The notes: a model not told the origin generated them from the sequence alone. A stretch of DNA of 40,454 nucleotides from Haloferacaceae archaeon B1-Br10_E2g22 (GCA_001563795.1 LKML01000008.1:1-40454); one strand, 5' to 3'. Positions 1-7,592 are shown, counted from the stretch's first letter. Translations and numbers: made by a program.

Positions 1-42
1 GCACCTGGAATCAGTGGCCGGTCTCCACTGTCGGGTACTCTT

Positions 43-1743
43 CTACAGCAACATTGCAATAACCGCAAAGTGCAGAATAATGATGATGGCAATGGCGACC
101 AGCATCTCATCAGAGAGACCGTCGTCTTTGTCTGGGTCGTCTTTGTCCGTCATATCCTCGGCTGTAGTGTCGGCAGTCGACTTGCCATCAGCACTCACGT
201 CCTCGTCGGTTGTTGTCTGGTCGGCTGATTCGGCGTCTTCGTTTCCATTGTCGGTTGCCGTCGGTTCGTCAACCGAGCCGGTGTCAGTAGTTGTCTCAGC
301 TCCTTGCTTGCTTACATCGGCGACTCGCAGCGTATCTCGAACGAGTGGAATCCTCGAGGCTGTTTGCTCGGCGAGTTCGGCAATAGAGGCCTCCTCGTTC
401 TCCGTGGCGGCTACAATGATTTGCTGTTGTTTCTCGGTAAACGTTGGTTCCGCTGTCGAACTCCTCGAGGCCGTCTCATCGCTGTCGTCTTCAGCGAGTT
501 CAACGCCGTCTTCGTAGGTGTCTCGAGTGTCTCGGACGAGCGGCAGACGTCCACCCGTCCGGTCGGCGATTTCGCGGTTGGTTAATTCGGGGTTCTCGAG
601 GGCAGTCTCCAAGATTGCTCGCTGGCGGTCGGAAAACACATCCGAGGCAGTGGTATCGGGAAGCTCGATCTCGTCGTCATCATCGACGATGATTGCTGTG
701 TCTTCGGCTTCGCCGTCTTCGTTGTCCTTGTCGTCGGTTTGTTCTTCAACGTTGCCGACCCATGGCTTTTCGTCGTACTCATGTTCGTAGATTGTATCCC
801 GCACGAGCGTGATTCGAGTGTCCGTTTTGGCGGCGATTTCAGCAGTTGTCAACTCGGGATTCGAGAGTGCGGCCTCGAGAATCCGGATCTGCGTTCCTGA
901 AAACGCGGCTGTGTCGACTGCTTCCAACACAGCCGGTTCGCCGTCGCTGTCACCGCTGGAGTCGTCGGTCGTCTCTGTGTCGTCCGATTCGTATGCTGCC
1001 AGCGTATCTCGGACGAGGGTGATTCGCGACCAGGTCTGTCTGGCAATCTCGCGGTTGGTCGCCTCCGGGTTGGCCGCTGCGGCCTCGAGAATCTCAAGTT
1101 GTGCGTCCGACCAGTTTTCGGTATCGATCTCTGCGGTCTGGTCGGCTGTCGTCTCCTCGCCAGTGTCGCTTGGAACGTCGTACTGATCAAGCGTATCTCG
1201 AACCAGTGTCACTCGAGCGTTTGTTTGGTCGGCAATGTCTGCGTTTGACAATGACGAATCCTCGGCGGCGACTTCGAGAATGTCTTGTTGGACAGCCGAC
1301 GGCTCGTCGGGGACGCTTGGTGGTGAGTCGGGGTCAGTATCGTCAGTCTCGGTACTATCGGTGTTGGCCTGTTGGGTATCAATTAGATGTCCGTACACAT
1401 CGCGGGTGTCTCGAACCAATGTGAGACGTGCACCTGTTTGTTCGGCGAGTTCAGCGTTCGTTATTTGTGGGTTTTCAGCGACGAGCTCCAAAATCACTTG
1501 TTGTGTTTTACTGAGGGGTTCGCTGCTGTCGTCAGTTGAGCCTTCTTCTGTCGCGGCTTCAGCAAGATCTTCTGGGAGTGTGACATCGTCTTCGTACTGC
1601 TGACGCGTGTCTCTGATGAGTGTAAGACGATATCCAGTCTGCTCGGCGATTTCGCTGTTTGACAGTTCGGGCTTCTGTAATGCGAGTTCCAGAATCTCAC
1701 GTTCGGCATCTGAAAAAATAACCGAATTCGTTGTTTTTCCCAT
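43..1743 (-). CDS. Tail-anchored protein with seven HTH-like repeats
   Basis: I do not recognise this 566-residue protein as a named family. It contains seven copies of a roughly 41-residue unit, at about residues 10-50, 77-117, 148-188, 211-251, 281-321, 370-410 and 435-475. The consensus is (F/W)S..Q..ILE.A..NPE.TN.EIA.QT..R..LVRDT...Y, which reads as three short helices of a helix-turn-helix (AsnC/MarR-like N-terminal half). Acidic, disordered linkers rich in D, E, T and S separate the units. A 70-residue acidic spacer follows the last unit, and the protein ends in one hydrophobic segment (about residues 547-566, MLVAIAIIIILHFAVIAMLL), typical of a C-terminal tail anchor. There is no signal peptide. 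The expected topology is cytoplasmic repeats tethered to the membrane. The ATG at 1743 is preceded by a purine-rich AGAGGG. DNA binding is inferred from the motif only; the repeats could instead bind protein. Confidence 0.85.
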   Translation of the reverse strand: MGKTTNSVIFSDAEREILELALQKPELSNSEIAEQTGYRLTLIRDTRQQYEDDVTLPEDLAEAATEEGSTDDSSEPLSKTQQVILELVAENPQITNAELAEQTGARLTLVRDTRDVYGHLIDTQQANTDSTETDDTDPDSPPSVPDEPSAVQQDILEVAAEDSSLSNADIADQTNARVTLVRDTLDQYDVPSDTGEETTADQTAEIDTENWSDAQLEILEAAAANPEATNREIARQTWSRITLVRDTLAAYESDDTETTDDSSGDSDGEPAVLEAVDTAAFSGTQIRILEAALSNPELTTAEIAAKTDTRITLVRDTIYEHEYDEKPWVGNVEEQTDDKDNEDGEAEDTAIIVDDDDEIELPDTTASDVFSDRQRAILETALENPELTNREIADRTGGRLPLVRDTRDTYEDGVELAEDDSDETASRSSTAEPTFTEKQQQIIVAATENEEASIAELAEQTASRIPLVRDTLRVADVSKQGAETTTDTGSVDEPTATDNGNEDAESADQTTTDEDVSADGKSTADTTAEDMTDKDDPDKDDGLSDEMLVAIAIIIILHFAVIAMLL

Positions 1744-2056
1744 TACTGAACCCTCTGTGTGGTCGGAACACGGTTGGTTGACTGGCCAACGATACTCGCA
1801 GTGATGGATTCTACCCCACTGAATCCGGTTATCATATGACTTACTTACTTTGACCTACAGTAATTAATCTACCCCTTCTTATATACCGCAAGGAGAATAC
1901 CCGCGTCTTTAGCCGCGAGATGAATCCGACAACTCCACAGCCGTGAGTGATCTGGTGGATAAACCGGTGTGCGTGTCTCTCCACGGCGTGGCCGAGGGTT
2001 GATATAGGTCGGCCAGCAACTATCAAATACTTGTCTATGTACACACAGGGTGACCA
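1744..2056. promoter_or_regulatory. Divergent intergenic region with minus-strand TATA box
   Basis: This is the 313-bp region between the HTH-array gene (minus) and the DCC gene (plus). On the minus strand a TATA-like GGTATATAAG lies at about 1878-1887, which would start transcription near 1855 and leave a leader of about 110 nt before the ATG at 1743. That is long for a haloarchaeon. On the plus side an AT-rich CAAATACTT lies about 28-35 bp before the DCC ATG at 2057, a usual leaderless spacing. A short dyad GGCCGA/TCGGCC (1990-1995 and 2009-2014) brackets a GATATAGG. I see no convincing small gene here. Confidence 0.4.
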
Positions 2057-2485
2057 ATGACAACCGACCAGCCGATTGCTGACAGTGACGACCATCCAAT
2101 TTTACTGTTCGACGGCGTTTGTAACCTCTGTAACGGCTCGATACAGTTTATTATCCCGCGCGATCCTGACGGCACGCTTAGATTTGCGCCGCTGCAGTCC
2201 GATATAGGCCATCGTGTTCGAGAGGCGACGGGGCTGTCGACTGACGATCTCGAGACGGTCGTACTGATCGACGATGGGATGGCCTACACCAAATCCGACG
2301 CAGCAATCCGGGTTGCCGAACATCTCGGGGGAATCTACCGGCTGCTATCGGTCGGCCGACTCGTTCCACGGAGCGTTCGTGACCAGATATATGATTTTGT
2401 TGCGGCCAACCGATACGACTGGTTCGGCCGAAAAGACCAGTGTATGCTCCCTGATGAGGATGTTAGTGATCGGTTCCTCGAGTAG
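2057..2485 (+). CDS. DCC-family thiol-disulfide oxidoreductase
   Basis: This 142-residue protein belongs to the DCC family (DUF393). Its hallmark is near the N-terminus: ILLFDGVCNLCNGSIQF, with a CXXC pair at Cys22 and Cys25. This is followed by the conserved region in which Asp-Gly-Thr-Leu-Arg-Phe-Ala-Pro-Leu-Gln leads into an amphipathic helix. The family is predicted to be thioredoxin-like and to act in cytoplasmic thiol redox or repair chemistry, but substrates are largely unknown. There is no signal peptide or membrane segment, and the length is normal for the family. The gene is alone on its strand, divergent from the HTH-array gene and 69 bp upstream of the response-regulator gene, so co-transcription with the latter is possible but unproven. 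Confidence 0.88.
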   Translation: MTTDQPIADSDDHPILLFDGVCNLCNGSIQFIIPRDPDGTLRFAPLQSDIGHRVREATGLSTDDLETVVLIDDGMAYTKSDAAIRVAEHLGGIYRLLSVGRLVPRSVRDQIYDFVAANRYDWFGRKDQCMLPDEDVSDRFLE

Positions 2486-2554
2486 TAGGAGCCATGCCGA
2501 TTCGTTCATAACTAAAACAGAACGTTCAGTATCGTTGGCGGCAACACGTAATTC

Positions 2555-4624
2555 ATGTCTCGGTCGATTCGAGTGCTCTACGTCGACGACGATCCTCAGT
2601 CGCTCGATGTGATCCCCAACCGGTGTGAAGCAGTCTCGGAGCTCCGATTCGAAACCGAATCGCATCCTCGAACCGTTATCGAGCAAATTCATTCGGACCT
2701 TGATTGTCTCATTACTGACTACCGGATGCCGACAATGGACGGTATCGAACTGCTCACGGAGGTCTCCGAACAGCAGCCAGATCTTCCGATCTTGTTGCTG
2801 ACCGGACATGGTGGTGGCGAAATCGCCTCCGAAGCTCTCCAGAAAGGTGCGACCGAGTATATGGAAAAATCGACTGCCATCGAACAGCCGGATCTGTTGG
2901 CCAACCGGGTGCGGAACGCAGTCGAACAGATGCGCCGCGAGCAGACGAACCGTGCGCTGGCAGCCGACGCCAACCGATTTATTCGAGCGGCCTCGCCGAC
3001 AGCCGTCTACGAGGCGGCTATCGATCTGACCTGTGAGACGCTTGGCTTCGAAGACGCTGCTGTCATCGAACATACACAGGACGGCTGGGCGGTTGTCGCT
3101 CACAGCGGCCTCTCGGAGTCAGTTCGAACAACACTACCAAGTCTCGACGTTCTTCAGGAGGCACGTGAGGCCACCAACCCCGTCGTCGTCGATGCCGGTG
3201 TTATTGAGTCACTCGAGACCGCGAGCTGCTGGGTCTCGCTTGGGTCCGACAGTGTGCTTGTCGGTCGAACTGCTGTTTCCGATACGGCTGTCGAGTATCT
3301 CCGGGATGCGATCTTGATTTTGGCTCGCAACGCCGAAAGCGCACTTACTCGACTCGAACAGGCTGCTTTGCTTGATGAGCGCAAACGCGAACTCAAGCGT
3401 CAGCGGAACGAACTCGCCTCACTGCGGCAGACCAACGAAGTGATCCGCTCAGTTAACCGCGCAATCACCAGTGTGAGTTCACAACGAGAGATTGAACGAC
3501 TCGTCTGTGAACGACTCGTCGGGACGGATCGATACGAGTACGCCTGGGTCGGCGAGTACGACCTCGAGACCAATCTGGTTACCCCACGAGCCAAAGCTGG
3601 AGTCGGTCCAACTGTGACTATCGACTCGCCGGTCTCGTTGTCGGATCGGTTTCGACCCGAAACTCTCGAGACCGTTATTGACCACCGACAGGTAGCGGTC
3701 GAAACAACCGACCGTACTGACCAACTGGAGACGAACCTCCGGTATGCTCATCCAACAGGGGCCGAGACGGACACTGGAACAGCGGCACTTGTCCCAATTG
3801 TCCATAACAACGTACTGTACGATGTGTTGATTGTGTATGCTGCAGATCACGCCTCGATTGGCCACCGTGAACAGGATGTATTGGCCGAACTCGGCGAGAC
3901 CATCGGCTATGCACTCCGAGCGGCCGAACAGCGACGCGCGCTGGTCGGAGATGCGACGACAGAGGTCGTTTTTGAGATTGACTGTCCGGACGAACCGTTG
4001 ATTGAACTGTCGGCAGTCGCCGACTGCACAGTCAGCCTCGAGAGTCTAAGCGCACGCTCAGATGGCCGGCTCCGACAGTTCATTCTCATCGAAGGCGCTG
4101 GCCCTGAGGCGTTCAGAGAGTACGCCGAACGCATCCATATAGACCAACCGACAGTACTGGTCGAACGAGACGACTGTTTCGTTGCGACACTGACGACCGA
4201 CAGTAGTCCAGTCGTTGACTGCATTGCCGAACAGGGGGCCTCGTTGTCGGCGTTCAGCGCAACCGAAGGTCGTGGAACGATTTCGATGACAGTTCCCAAA
4301 ACAACTGATATTCGAACGCTGGCCGAGCAGTTCAATGCAGCATTTTTATGGGCGGAACTGCGCGCAAAACGACAGCTCGATTCAACTGCTGATACACCAC
4401 AAGGATTCCGACAACAACTTGAAGCAACACTCACCGACCGGCAACACGAAACACTGCAAGCTGCCTATCATTCTGGCTTTTTCGCATGGCCTCGAGACAA
4501 CACCGGCGAAGCAATCGCCGACAGACTCGGCATCAGTGGGCCGACGTTTCTCCAACATCTCCGTGCTGGCGAACGAAAACTGCTCGAGGCACTGTTCAAG
4601 CAGGATCAAACCGTCTACAATTGA
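2555..4624 (+). CDS. Response regulator with GAF domains and Bat-type HTH_10
   Basis: This 689-residue regulator combines several modules. A receiver domain covers about residues 5-125, with the acidic pair at Asp11-Asp13, phosphoacceptor Asp55 in LITDYRMP, Thr83 and Lys105. Two GAF-like sensor domains follow (about 130-260 and 300-455), joined by a charged coiled coil near 265-300. A Bat-like domain spans about 460-600. The C-terminal HTH_10 (about 625-680) shows the family pattern LTDRQHETLQAAYHSGFF followed by a recognition helix in LGISGPTFLQHL. Proteins of this class (bacterioopsin activator relatives) act as cytoplasmic transcription regulators responding to phosphorelay and small-molecule or redox signals. 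No histidine kinase is adjacent, so its partner is unknown. The ATG at 2555 gives a complete receiver domain. A T-rich stretch just after the stop may end transcription. Confidence 0.92.
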   Translation: MSRSIRVLYVDDDPQSLDVIPNRCEAVSELRFETESHPRTVIEQIHSDLDCLITDYRMPTMDGIELLTEVSEQQPDLPILLLTGHGGGEIASEALQKGATEYMEKSTAIEQPDLLANRVRNAVEQMRREQTNRALAADANRFIRAASPTAVYEAAIDLTCETLGFEDAAVIEHTQDGWAVVAHSGLSESVRTTLPSLDVLQEAREATNPVVVDAGVIESLETASCWVSLGSDSVLVGRTAVSDTAVEYLRDAILILARNAESALTRLEQAALLDERKRELKRQRNELASLRQTNEVIRSVNRAITSVSSQREIERLVCERLVGTDRYEYAWVGEYDLETNLVTPRAKAGVGPTVTIDSPVSLSDRFRPETLETVIDHRQVAVETTDRTDQLETNLRYAHPTGAETDTGTAALVPIVHNNVLYDVLIVYAADHASIGHREQDVLAELGETIGYALRAAEQRRALVGDATTEVVFEIDCPDEPLIELSAVADCTVSLESLSARSDGRLRQFILIEGAGPEAFREYAERIHIDQPTVLVERDDCFVATLTTDSSPVVDCIAEQGASLSAFSATEGRGTISMTVPKTTDIRTLAEQFNAAFLWAELRAKRQLDSTADTPQGFRQQLEATLTDRQHETLQAAYHSGFFAWPRDNTGEAIADRLGISGPTFLQHLRAGERKLLEALFKQDQTVYN

Positions 4625-4849
4625 TTTTTGTTCTACTGTCACCGGAATCCCGCTGTTGGAGTTCAAGCCGACTGCGGCCTTTCGCGTTCAACACCTAGCC
4701 GTTATACACGCCCGTTGATATGTGTCAACATCGTCTAGTTAGCCACGAGCAACGGCACCGTTCGTTGCGGACGTCTGTGACTGTCGCTGTATGCACACTT
4801 GTGGAAAAACCTTGCTCAGTGGCGCTGTAAAGACTATTCAGTGTTTGAA

Positions 4850-4895
4850 CCTATGTGAATAGGAAAACTCATAGAACAAAACCTATCTACATAGG
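4850..4895. promoter_or_regulatory. Twin dyad operator candidate CCTAT-N4-ATAGG
   Basis: Two copies of the same palindrome occur, CCTAT-GTGA-ATAGG at 4850-4863 and CCTAT-CTAC-ATAGG at 4882-4895. The arms are identical, the spacers differ, and the centres are 32 bp apart, close to three helical turns. The downstream copy directly abuts a TATA-like TATAATCG at 4896-4903. Identical arms with variable spacers, in phase next to a TATA element, are what one expects of a repressor operator bound by two dimers. The regulator is unknown. Confidence 0.55.
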
Positions 4896-4911
4896 TATAA
4901 TCGTTAATTAC

Positions 4912-5040
4912 ATGGGCGGCTTGGTGATGAATGTGTCAAAAGCGGCGGGCCGCAGTTTGGCAGATTACTGCCACAGCGGGTTCCGTCGTTCAGTCGACAC
5001 ATGCAATCCCACCACAACCCACACACCGACCGCCAGATAG
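4912..5040 (+). CDS. Possible small basic ORF, 42 codons
   Basis: This is a short open frame of 42 residues (or 37 from the second ATG at 4927), rich in Ser, Thr, Arg and His with two cysteines. It is listed because it starts immediately after the twin dyads and a TATA-like box at 4896. That box would place the transcript start near 4924-4928, so the ATG at 4927 would suit leaderless translation. Against it, the sequence has no recognisable domain, its tail overlaps the C-rich repeat region, and the same bases form small hairpins (4942-4953 and 4958-4973), so a non-coding RNA is an equal or better explanation. Confidence 0.2.
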   Translation: MGGLVMNVSKAAGRSLADYCHSGFRRSVDTCNPTTTHTPTAR

Positions 5041-5101
5041 CTCATCCACCCACCCACCACCCACCCACTCTGGCCGTGTTACGCCCACGGCTAGGATGAG
5101 C
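5040..5101. repeat. Inverted repeat enclosing G-quadruplex motif and hairpin
   Basis: An 8-bp perfect inverted repeat, GCTCATCC (5040-5047) and GGATGAGC (5094-5101), encloses two further elements. The first is a C-rich tract at 5049-5066 whose minus strand reads G3-T-G3-TGGT-G3-T-G3, a compact four-tract G-quadruplex motif with loops of 1, 4 and 1. The second is a hairpin GCCGTG-(7 nt)-CACGGC at 5073-5078/5086-5091. The nesting suggests a folded RNA or DNA element; its function is unknown. Confidence 0.5.
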
Positions 5102-5163
5102 AGCGGCGGTCTTTGCTGTTAGTTGGTTACCGCTGTCACTTCTGCCCTCCATACCACACTTCA

Positions 5164-5212
5164 GCCTGTGAGGCTGTAGGCTACCAGTGCGATGCGGTTT
5201 TACCTCACAGGC
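5164..5212 (+). promoter_or_regulatory. 10-bp inverted repeat in RaSEA leader
   Basis: GCCTGTGAGG at 5164-5173 is perfectly complementary to CCTCACAGGC at 5203-5212, with a 29-nt loop. The repeat ends 14 nt before the RaSEA start codon. If transcribed it would form a stem-loop directly 5' of the initiation region. It could also be a protein operator. No known archaeal riboswitch is recognised. Confidence 0.4.
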
Positions 5213-5226
5213 CACTAAGAGCGACA

Positions 5227-6303
5227 ATGAGCAAACCGAGCCCTGAAGTGTACGAAGATGGGCGCGGAATGGACGCACACAATGCAGTGATGCGTGAAAT
5301 CCGCGGTCTCAAAGAGAAACACTACGATCCTCACGAACCTACACGCGTCTGGGTTGATGAGGATAACACCCCCGATGGCGTCTATGAGTCGCTGACGATT
5401 ATTCTCAACACTGGTGGCTGTCGGTGGGCCCGTGCGGGCGGCTGTACGATGTGTGGCTATGTTGCCGAAAGTGTCGAAGGCGGCACAGTCGAACACAGTG
5501 CACTGATGGATCAGATCCAGGCCTGTCTGGATCACGAAGCCGAACACACTGACGAGCCCGCAGAGCTAATCAAAATCTACACCTCGGGGTCGTTTCTCGA
5601 CGAGCGTGAAGTTCCAGCCGAGACTCGCCGAGCCATTGCTGAGACCTTTGGTGATCGAAAGCGGATCGTCCTCGAGTCGCTCCCTGATTTCGTCGCCGCC
5701 GAGAAACTTGCTGATTTCACCGACGAGGGACTCAGCGTTGACATTGCCATCGGCCTCGAAACTGCCACGGACAGAATCCGCCATGACTGTGTGAACAAAT
5801 ACTTCGATTTCGCCGACTTTGAGGACGCCTGCGCGACTGCCAAAGATGCGGGAGCCGGCGTAAAAGCCTATCTCCTGATGAAACCGCCGTTCCTCTCAGA
5901 ACGCGAGGCACGCGACGATATGATCGAGTCGATCCGGCGGTGTGCGGCGGTTGAGGGCTGTCATACAGTGTCGATGAACCCCTGTAACGTCCAGCAGTAT
6001 ACGATGGTCAACGAGCTGTTCCGCGAAGGCGGCTACCGGCCACCGTGGCTCTGGTCAGTCGCGGACGTACTCGAACAGACAGCGGATGTTGAAGCTATCG
6101 TCATCTCCGATCCGGTCGGCCACGGCTCGGATCGGGGCGCGCACAACTGCGGCGAGTGCGACGACAGAGTCCAGAAAGCGATCAAGGACTTCGATCTCCG
6201 GCAAGACGAGAGTGTGTTCGGCCAAGTAAGTTGCGAGTGCAAACGCACGTGGGAACTAGTCATCGAAGAAGAAACGAGCTATGCGATGCCGTTGGCGCGC
6301 TGA
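5227..6303 (+). CDS. raSEA: Archaeosine biosynthesis radical SAM protein RaSEA
   Basis: This 358-residue enzyme belongs to the RaSEA family (COG1244-type radical SAM). RaSEA works with ArcS: after ArcS attaches lysine to preQ0 at position 15 of tRNA, RaSEA cleaves the adduct to leave the formamidine of archaeosine. The cluster-binding cysteines are visible in NTGGCRWARAGGCTMCGY (Cys65, Cys73, Cys76; CX7CX2C), followed by the family's YTSGSFLDEREVP and SLPDF segments. C-terminal cysteine motifs (HNCGEC, and C-E-C near the end) fit a further metal site. The open frame extends upstream to 5113, but the ATG at 5227 gives the family-length N-terminus beginning MSKPSPEVYEDG. It stands alone on the strand, downstream of an inverted repeat. 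ArcS is not in the window. Confidence 0.93.
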   Translation: MSKPSPEVYEDGRGMDAHNAVMREIRGLKEKHYDPHEPTRVWVDEDNTPDGVYESLTIILNTGGCRWARAGGCTMCGYVAESVEGGTVEHSALMDQIQACLDHEAEHTDEPAELIKIYTSGSFLDEREVPAETRRAIAETFGDRKRIVLESLPDFVAAEKLADFTDEGLSVDIAIGLETATDRIRHDCVNKYFDFADFEDACATAKDAGAGVKAYLLMKPPFLSEREARDDMIESIRRCAAVEGCHTVSMNPCNVQQYTMVNELFREGGYRPPWLWSVADVLEQTADVEAIVISDPVGHGSDRGAHNCGECDDRVQKAIKDFDLRQDESVFGQVSCECKRTWELVIEEETSYAMPLAR

Positions 6304-6312
6304 AAAAGTGCC

Positions 6313-6595
6313 CTAATCGTCACCTGATTTGTAGACACCGGATCGATGTTCAATCGGGTAGACATCTACAATCCGTTCGCGGTGATTACAGTCGGCACCA
6401 AATCGAAACTGACCGATCCAAAGCTTCGAGTGCGGGAAACCAGCGAGGGTTTGAGGCATCGAGTCTCCGCTACTGGTCAGCCGCGATCTCGTCGAGTTTG
6501 TCGGTGATTCGCGTCTGTGGGTGACTATCCAGATCATCGTAGCTCCGCTTTGCGGGCGCACGAAACTGCCACGTCCACTCGCTGTCTTCACTCAT
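6313..6595 (-). pseudogene. Frameshifted RelE/ParE-like toxin remnant
   Basis: The ATG at 6595 overlaps the end of the antitoxin gene and begins MSEDSEWTWQFRAP, then AKRSYDDLDSHPQTRI and a helix ending in ADQ before a TAG stop at 6470-6472. The rest of a RelE-type toxin continues in another frame: PQTLAGFPHSKLWIGQFRF, then RIVDVYPIEHRSGVYK, ending at a TAG at 6313-6315. The two halves together make the usual haloarchaeal toxin of about 90 residues, so a small indel near 6465-6475 has broken the gene. A sequencing error cannot be excluded. If real, the locus keeps an antitoxin without an active mRNA-cleaving toxin. Confidence 0.8.
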
Positions 6596-6854
6596 TGCGG
6601 ATTTCGTCGCGGCTAAACACCTCGCTGTCGTCTGTTCGGCGAGCGTATTCGACTGCAGCGATCTCTTTCCAGCTTTCGCGCGTTAGACCTGGATGTTTAA
6701 CCGCATCACGAAGCGCGTTGCGGACGAACTCACTGCGACTGTTGTATCCTTCCTCCTGCCATGTCGCGTCGACGTCTTCGAGAAACGATTCGATCAGGCG
6801 AATATTGATGTTCGCTTTCTCCGGCTCGTCGGTCGATGTATCTGTACTCGACAT
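6588..6854 (-). CDS. Ribbon-helix-helix antitoxin (CopG/ParD type)
   Basis: This 88-residue protein has a ribbon-helix-helix core: the strand ANINIRLIESFLEDVD, the helix around DATWQEEGYNSRSEFVRNALRDAV, and an acidic C-terminal tail that would wrap a toxin. The fold is that of CopG/ParD antitoxins, which dimerise, bind operator DNA and neutralise a RelE/ParE toxin. The downstream toxin frame starts 8 bp before this gene ends, the usual translational coupling of toxin-antitoxin pairs, but that toxin is frameshifted. An AT-rich GGATAAAAC at about 6875-6883 lies 25-28 bp upstream of the ATG at 6854, so the mRNA is probably leaderless. The protein could still act as a repressor of its own or other promoters. 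Confidence 0.85.
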   Translation of the reverse strand: MSSTDTSTDEPEKANINIRLIESFLEDVDATWQEEGYNSRSEFVRNALRDAVKHPGLTRESWKEIAAVEYARRTDDSEVFSRDEIRNE

Positions 6855-6914
6855 ACACGTGAATTACACATAACGGATAAAACGCGTTGTCCAGCCGAAA
6901 CAGCAGCTCCGTCG

Positions 6915-7592
6915 TCAGGACTGAAACCCGGCTAAAATTCCCTGTCCGTCAGTGCCACCGATATCCGGCAACGTCGACCGCTCTGGGTGCGGCATCAACA
7001 CAGCCACCGAATCGGTCTTGCCGAGAATCCCGGCGACGTTGTGCGTCGATCCGTTCGGATTCGCCTCCTCGGTCAGGTTGCCGTCTTCGTCGCAGTACCG
7101 AAAGAGGATCTGGTCGTTTTGTTCTAGATCCTCGTATCGTTCGTCAGTGATCTCGAAGCGACCCTCGCCGTGGGCAATCGGGATCTCGATGATGTCGCCT
7201 TCGTCGAACGCCTCAGTCCAGGGTGTGTCAGCGTTTTCGACCCGCAGATGGACGTGTTCGCACTGAAACCGCGCGCTTTTGTTGGTCGTAAACGCGCCGG
7301 CAGTCAGTCTCGACTCCGAGCCGACCTGCGCGCCGTTGCAGACGCCGAGAACAGGGGTGCCGTCGTCGGTAGCCGCGCGAACTTCGTCCATAATCGGCGA
7401 GCGGGCAGCCATCGCCCCCGCACGCAGGTAATCGCCGTACGAAAACCCGCCGGGAAGCATGATGCCCGTGGTGTCTTCGGGAAGGCCGTCTTCGTGCCAG
7501 ATGCGTTCGGCGTCGACGCCGAGGTAGTCTAACGCACGAACGGCGTCCCGATCGCAGTTCGAGCCACCGAACTGAATGACGGCGACGGTCAT
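6915..7592 (-). CDS. purQ: Phosphoribosylformylglycinamidine synthase subunit PurQ
   Basis: This 225-residue class I glutamine amidotransferase is the glutaminase subunit of FGAM synthase, which feeds ammonia to PurL in the fourth step of purine synthesis. The family start MTVAVIQFGGSNCDRD is present, as are the oxyanion region MLPGGFSYGDYLR, nucleophile Cys85 in GVCNGAQ, and the His202/Glu204 pair in LMPHPERS. The length is normal for archaeal and Gram-positive-type small PurQ. The ATG at 7592 overlaps the purS stop by 4 bp (ATGA), so the two subunits are translationally coupled in a purS-purQ operon on the minus strand. The synthetase subunit PurL is not in the window. Confidence 0.97.
   Translation of the reverse strand: MTVAVIQFGGSNCDRDAVRALDYLGVDAERIWHEDGLPEDTTGIMLPGGFSYGDYLRAGAMAARSPIMDEVRAATDDGTPVLGVCNGAQVGSESRLTAGAFTTNKSARFQCEHVHLRVENADTPWTEAFDEGDIIEIPIAHGEGRFEITDERYEDLEQNDQILFRYCDEDGNLTEEANPNGSTHNVAGILGKTDSVAVLMPHPERSTLPDIGGTDGQGILAGFQS

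Larger units (their letters stand above)
4625..5226. other. 602-bp structured intergenic region
   Basis: This stretch lies between the HTH_10 regulator and RaSEA and contains no clear gene of normal size. Reading left to right it holds twin dyads CCTAT-N4-ATAGG (4850-4863 and 4882-4895), a TATA-like TATAATCG at 4896, a 42-codon open frame (4912-5040), small hairpins at 4942-4953 and 4958-4973, an 8-bp inverted repeat (5040-5047/5094-5101), a G-quadruplex motif on the minus strand (5049-5066), an inner hairpin (5073-5078/5086-5091), and a 10-bp inverted repeat just upstream of RaSEA (5164-5173/5203-5212). The density of structure suggests a regulated small RNA or small-protein gene. I found no match to a known RNA class by eye. 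Confidence 0.55.

Noticed and set aside
2345-3103. Long minus-strand open frame across the DCC and response-regulator genes
   Set aside because: It lies opposite two clear genes and shows no domain; it is a shadow frame common in GC-rich genomes.
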